NCBI RefSeq assembly: GCF_002119765.1
Contig: NZ_CP021112.1
Coordinates: 478,501-542,500, forward strand
Direction: 5' to 3'
DNA length: 64,000 nt
Source of the DNA: Pseudorhodoplanes sinuspersici
GTDB lineage: Bacteria; Pseudomonadota; Alphaproteobacteria; Rhizobiales; Xanthobacteraceae
A model generated the notes under the pieces. That model ran no database searches. It had not been told where the DNA came from and saw nothing but the letters and a program-made list of their open reading frames with translations. The position numbers were made by a program, and so were the translations under genes. This document shows, piece by piece, positions 61,744-64,000 of the stretch (positions are counted from its first letter, which is position 1; each line of letters starts with the position of its first letter).

Positions 61744-62240
61744 CGGACGATCTCGCCGGTCAGCGCCACGGCGGCGTGATAATAGGCGGCGTTGCTCCAG
61801 GTGACGGCATCGGCGATGGAGCGTGCGATATCCTCCTCGCGATTGACGACACGATACGGAATGCGCATGGCGTTGAGCAGCGGCTCCATCGTCATGCCGT
61901 GCGGAATAGCCCACCAGTTGTTTTCGCCGAGGTCGCCGCGATAGCTCATCAACATGAAGACCGGAATGCCCGCGCCCATGCCCATGCGTGCGAGCGGCTC
62001 GATCGAGGCGCGCAGGCCGGAATTTTCCATCACCAGCGCCGCCTTCTTGCCGGACAGCCAGATGCCGCCGCAAATCGCGGCGCCCTCGCCTTCATTGGTC
62101 ACGCGAATGGTGCGGATATCCGGATCGGCGTCGAGCGCCGGATAGAGTTCCTTGAACAGCGAATCCGGCAGGTAGCAGACTACGCTGATGCCCGCCGCCT
62201 TCAGGCCGGCGATGACACTGTCGACCGCGCTTTGTTTCAT
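61740..62240 (-). CDS. TPP-binding decarboxylase, alpha-type subunit
   Basis: 166 residues. It is the pyrimidine-binding half: VVCYLPDSLFKELYPALDAD, VTNEGEGAAICGGIWLSGKK (the catalytic Glu in NEGEG) and MENSGLRASIEPLARMGMGA. Together with the downstream subunit it would decarboxylate a 2-oxo acid such as sulfopyruvate. It lies 3 bp after the deaminase gene. Confidence 0.85.
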   Translation of the reverse strand: MKQSAVDSVIAGLKAAGISVVCYLPDSLFKELYPALDADPDIRTIRVTNEGEGAAICGGIWLSGKKAALVMENSGLRASIEPLARMGMGAGIPVFMLMSYRGDLGENNWWAIPHGMTMEPLLNAMRIPYRVVNREEDIARSIADAVTWSNAAYYHAAVALTGEIVR

Positions 62241-62243
62241 GGC

Positions 62244-62720
62244 TCAGCGTGTCAGTTCGACAGCGGCGTCACGATAGAGTGCAACGCATTCCTCTTCACG
62301 CACGCCGTCGATGATCGTCAGGTCCCAGCCGGTGAGCTTGGCAAAGGCATCGACCGAATAATCCTTAAACTGGAAAGCATTGCTGGAGAATTTCTGCACC
62401 TCGCGGTTGCGCGCGCCGAGCACCAGCGTCTTGATGCCGCCATTGAGGATTGCGCCCGCGCACATCGGACAGGGCTCGCAGGTTGCATAGAAGATACTGC
62501 CTTCCGGCAGCGTGCGCAGCTTGAGCTTCTGCGTCGCAAGCGCGATTGCATACGTTTCCGAGTGCCGCGTGGTATCGGACGAGCCGACCTTCAGGCTCGG
62601 AGTCTTGACGATCACCTCGCCGTTCAGCGCGATCAGTGCGCCGAAAGGCTGCTCGCCCTGCGCGGCGCCCTTGCGCGCCTCCTCGATGGCGAGCCCCATG
62701 AAATAGTCGTGGTCAGTCAT
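62244..62720 (-). CDS. Nucleoside/guanine-type deaminase (CDA fold)
   Basis: 158 residues. HSE and PCPMC (zinc site: H in RHSETYA, C in CEPCPMC) are the cytidine-deaminase-fold signature. PFGALIALNGEVI and FKDYSVDAF are typical of guanine/nucleoside deaminases. It hydrolyses an amino group from a purine, pyrimidine or pterin-like ring. It lies between a binding-protein gene and the TPP-enzyme pair. Confidence 0.88.
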   Translation of the reverse strand: MTDHDYFMGLAIEEARKGAAQGEQPFGALIALNGEVIVKTPSLKVGSSDTTRHSETYAIALATQKLKLRTLPEGSIFYATCEPCPMCAGAILNGGIKTLVLGARNREVQKFSSNAFQFKDYSVDAFAKLTGWDLTIIDGVREEECVALYRDAAVELTR

Positions 62721-62758
62721 GTTCTTTTCTCGTGAGGAGTTTCGCGTGCGACGCCGGC

Positions 62759-63805
62759 TCAGTTCGCCGGCATCTTGATCTCGCGATCGGCGCGTGGCGG
62801 CAAGAAATTGCGGTTGAAGACCTCGCCGACATCGGGTGTCCGCTTCAAACCGTAGGCCTCAACCACGGTCGTGATCGACGCCGCGAGGCGCTTGTCGTCG
62901 AGATCGCCGAGGCCAATCTTGGTCGTTTCCGGCGTCACCATCAGGTTCTTCGCTGTGTAGAGCATCCGCTGCTTTTCGATGTCCTCATTGGTCAAAGGTT
63001 CGATTGTCTTGAGCAGCTTCATGGCCTCGTCGGGATTGGCAAGCACGTCGACGATCGCGCGATTGATCGCCTTGACGAGGCCACGCACAGCTTCAGGCTT
63101 TTCCTTCAGCAGTTTCTGCGACACGATCACACCGTTGGAATAGAGATCGAGGCCGTTATCGGTGTAGAAGAACCAGCGAAAGTCCTTTTCCGGGTTGAGC
63201 TTCATCGCCAGGAAATTCATGTAGCTCGTGTTCGAGAACTGGGCGATGGCGTCGGCCTGGCCCTGCACCAGCAATTGCTCGATCAGGTTCGGCGCGGCGT
63301 TGAGAATTTTCACCTTGGTGGCGTCGACGCCGTTTTTCTTTGCGAGCGGCACAAACAGACGCAGCGTCGCAGAGCCGGCCGGCGCGCTGACGATCTTGCC
63401 TTCGACATCCTTCAGCGTCTTGATCGGGCCGTCGACCTTCACGATGAGGACATTCGGCGCGCCGTTATAGACGAGATAAACCATGACCGGCTGCTCGCCG
63501 GGCCGGTCCGCCGCGTTCTGGACAACGGCATTGATGTCGCCGAAACCGGCGTCGTAGGTGCCGGACATCACACGGGTGATCGCCGCCGCCGAGCCCTCGC
63601 CCTGGTCGACGGTGACGTCGAGACCTTCGGCTTTGAAATAACCCTTCTCTTTCGCCACGTAGTACCAGGCATGCGGCCCTTGGATTTTCCAGTCGAGGGT
63701 GAACCTGATTTTGGTGGGCTCCTGAGCCTGCACGGGGGCAATTGCAAACCCGCCAATGGACAGCAACGTCAGGCCAGCGGCCACTATTTTCGCGTACAAT
63801 GTCAT
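62759..63805 (-). CDS. NMT1/ThiY-type ABC substrate-binding protein
   Basis: About 348 residues from ATG 63805 with a signal peptide (cut at VQAQEP). FTLDWKIQGPHAWYYVAKEK and GYFKAEGLDVTV are the NMT1/SsuA-type N-terminus used by transporters of taurine, sulfonates, pyrimidines and HMP. No permease or ATPase gene follows in the operon; they may lie to the right of the window. With a deaminase and a TPP-dependent decarboxylase downstream, uptake and breakdown of a nitrogen compound is likely. Confidence 0.88.
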   Translation of the reverse strand: MTLYAKIVAAGLTLLSIGGFAIAPVQAQEPTKIRFTLDWKIQGPHAWYYVAKEKGYFKAEGLDVTVDQGEGSAAAITRVMSGTYDAGFGDINAVVQNAADRPGEQPVMVYLVYNGAPNVLIVKVDGPIKTLKDVEGKIVSAPAGSATLRLFVPLAKKNGVDATKVKILNAAPNLIEQLLVQGQADAIAQFSNTSYMNFLAMKLNPEKDFRWFFYTDNGLDLYSNGVIVSQKLLKEKPEAVRGLVKAINRAIVDVLANPDEAMKLLKTIEPLTNEDIEKQRMLYTAKNLMVTPETTKIGLGDLDDKRLAASITTVVEAYGLKRTPDVGEVFNRNFLPPRADREIKMPAN

Positions 63806-63892
63806 CGTGGCAGTCTCCGTGTCGTCCGGCAGCAGCGGAGCAACCTGACACGGGCGCCGGGAGGTCGAATAGGCGCAATTTCTTGCTGAAGG

Positions 63893-63911
63893 TGTTGCCT
63901 TGAAGGCAACA
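63893..63911. promoter_or_regulatory. 19-bp palindrome upstream of the binding-protein gene
   Basis: TGTTGCCTT-G-AAGGCAACA is a perfect 9-bp inverted repeat 88 bp before the binding-protein start. Its size fits a dimeric repressor such as a GntR- or TetR-type protein. No regulator gene is in the window. Confidence 0.5.
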
Positions 63912-63923
63912 GCTTGGCCGCTT

Positions 63924-63971
63924 CGTCCTTCGAGACGCGCTCCTTCGGATCGCTCCTCAGGGATGAGGACG
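63924..63971. repeat. Extragenic palindromic repeat of the host
   Basis: CGTCCTTCGAGACG, then CTCCTTCGGATCG, then CTCCTCAGGGATGAGGACG. The ends CGTCCT and AGGACG are inverted. This resembles a dispersed repeat I know from Bradyrhizobium/Afipia-type genomes, so it supports the host assignment. Copies elsewhere were not seen in the ICE part. Confidence 0.5.
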
Positions 63972-64000
63972 GAAGAGAGATTCGGCACAAATGAATCTGA

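Overview
The window looks like chromosomal DNA of an alphaproteobacterium, probably of the Bradyrhizobium/Afipia/Rhodopseudomonas group. This rests on high G+C, the gene families present, a FixK/FNR-type promoter site and a short palindromic repeat at the right edge that resembles repeats of that family. Family assignments are from memory of protein motifs, because no search was run.

Positions 1 to about 60,870 form most of an integrative and conjugative element (ICE) of the Tn4371-like type. Its left end lies outside the window. The right end lies at an initiator tRNA-Met gene (60793-60869), where a large serine recombinase reads into the tRNA. The transfer and maintenance backbone, mostly on the minus strand, is trbC (partial), trbB, copG, traG, relaxase, trbN-like, DUF736, traF, DUF2840, a small RHH-like protein, repA and an alpA-like gene. 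Iteron-like repeats lie just after repA, and the parA gene expected there is absent.

A 16.5 kb cargo block (about 1.0-17.6 kb) separates copG from trbB, which are normally adjacent. It carries two multicopper oxidases, a cupredoxin, a CusF-like protein, a TolC-type protein and lipoprotein, two cytochromes b561 (one interrupted by a stop), a YVTN propeller protein, three related small Cys/His secreted proteins, a LysR regulator and two ECF sigma/NrsF-type anti-sigma modules, one of which has lost its sigma gene. The block looks like a periplasmic copper-handling island.

From 26 to 47 kb lies an establishment and accessory block: a frameshifted DUF6499/DUF2285 regulator, an XRE repressor with a palindromic operator, a decayed second repressor, DUF2493, a toprim protein, a strawberry-notch methylase/helicase, a HigBA-like toxin-antitoxin pair, many small ICE proteins, ParB, DUF2958 and ArdC antirestriction. 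Recurrent intercistronic hairpins, long intergenic inverted repeats and a shared 5' leader punctuate this block.

From 47 to 58.5 kb lies a probable anti-phage island behind an IS110 remnant: TauE/SafE, a HEPN-motif protein, an 88-residue protein, a UvrD-like helicase and an OLD-type ATPase/toprim nuclease (Gabija-like pair), then a CoiA-like nuclease convergent with a GHKL ATPase that carries a nuclease-like C-terminus. A 3' half of tRNA-Arg(ACG) at 58557-58601 marks a second, older attachment site.

After the tRNA-Met gene comes ordinary chromosome: a four-gene minus-strand operon for an NMT1-type binding protein, a nucleoside-type deaminase and a two-subunit thiamine-pyrophosphate enzyme.
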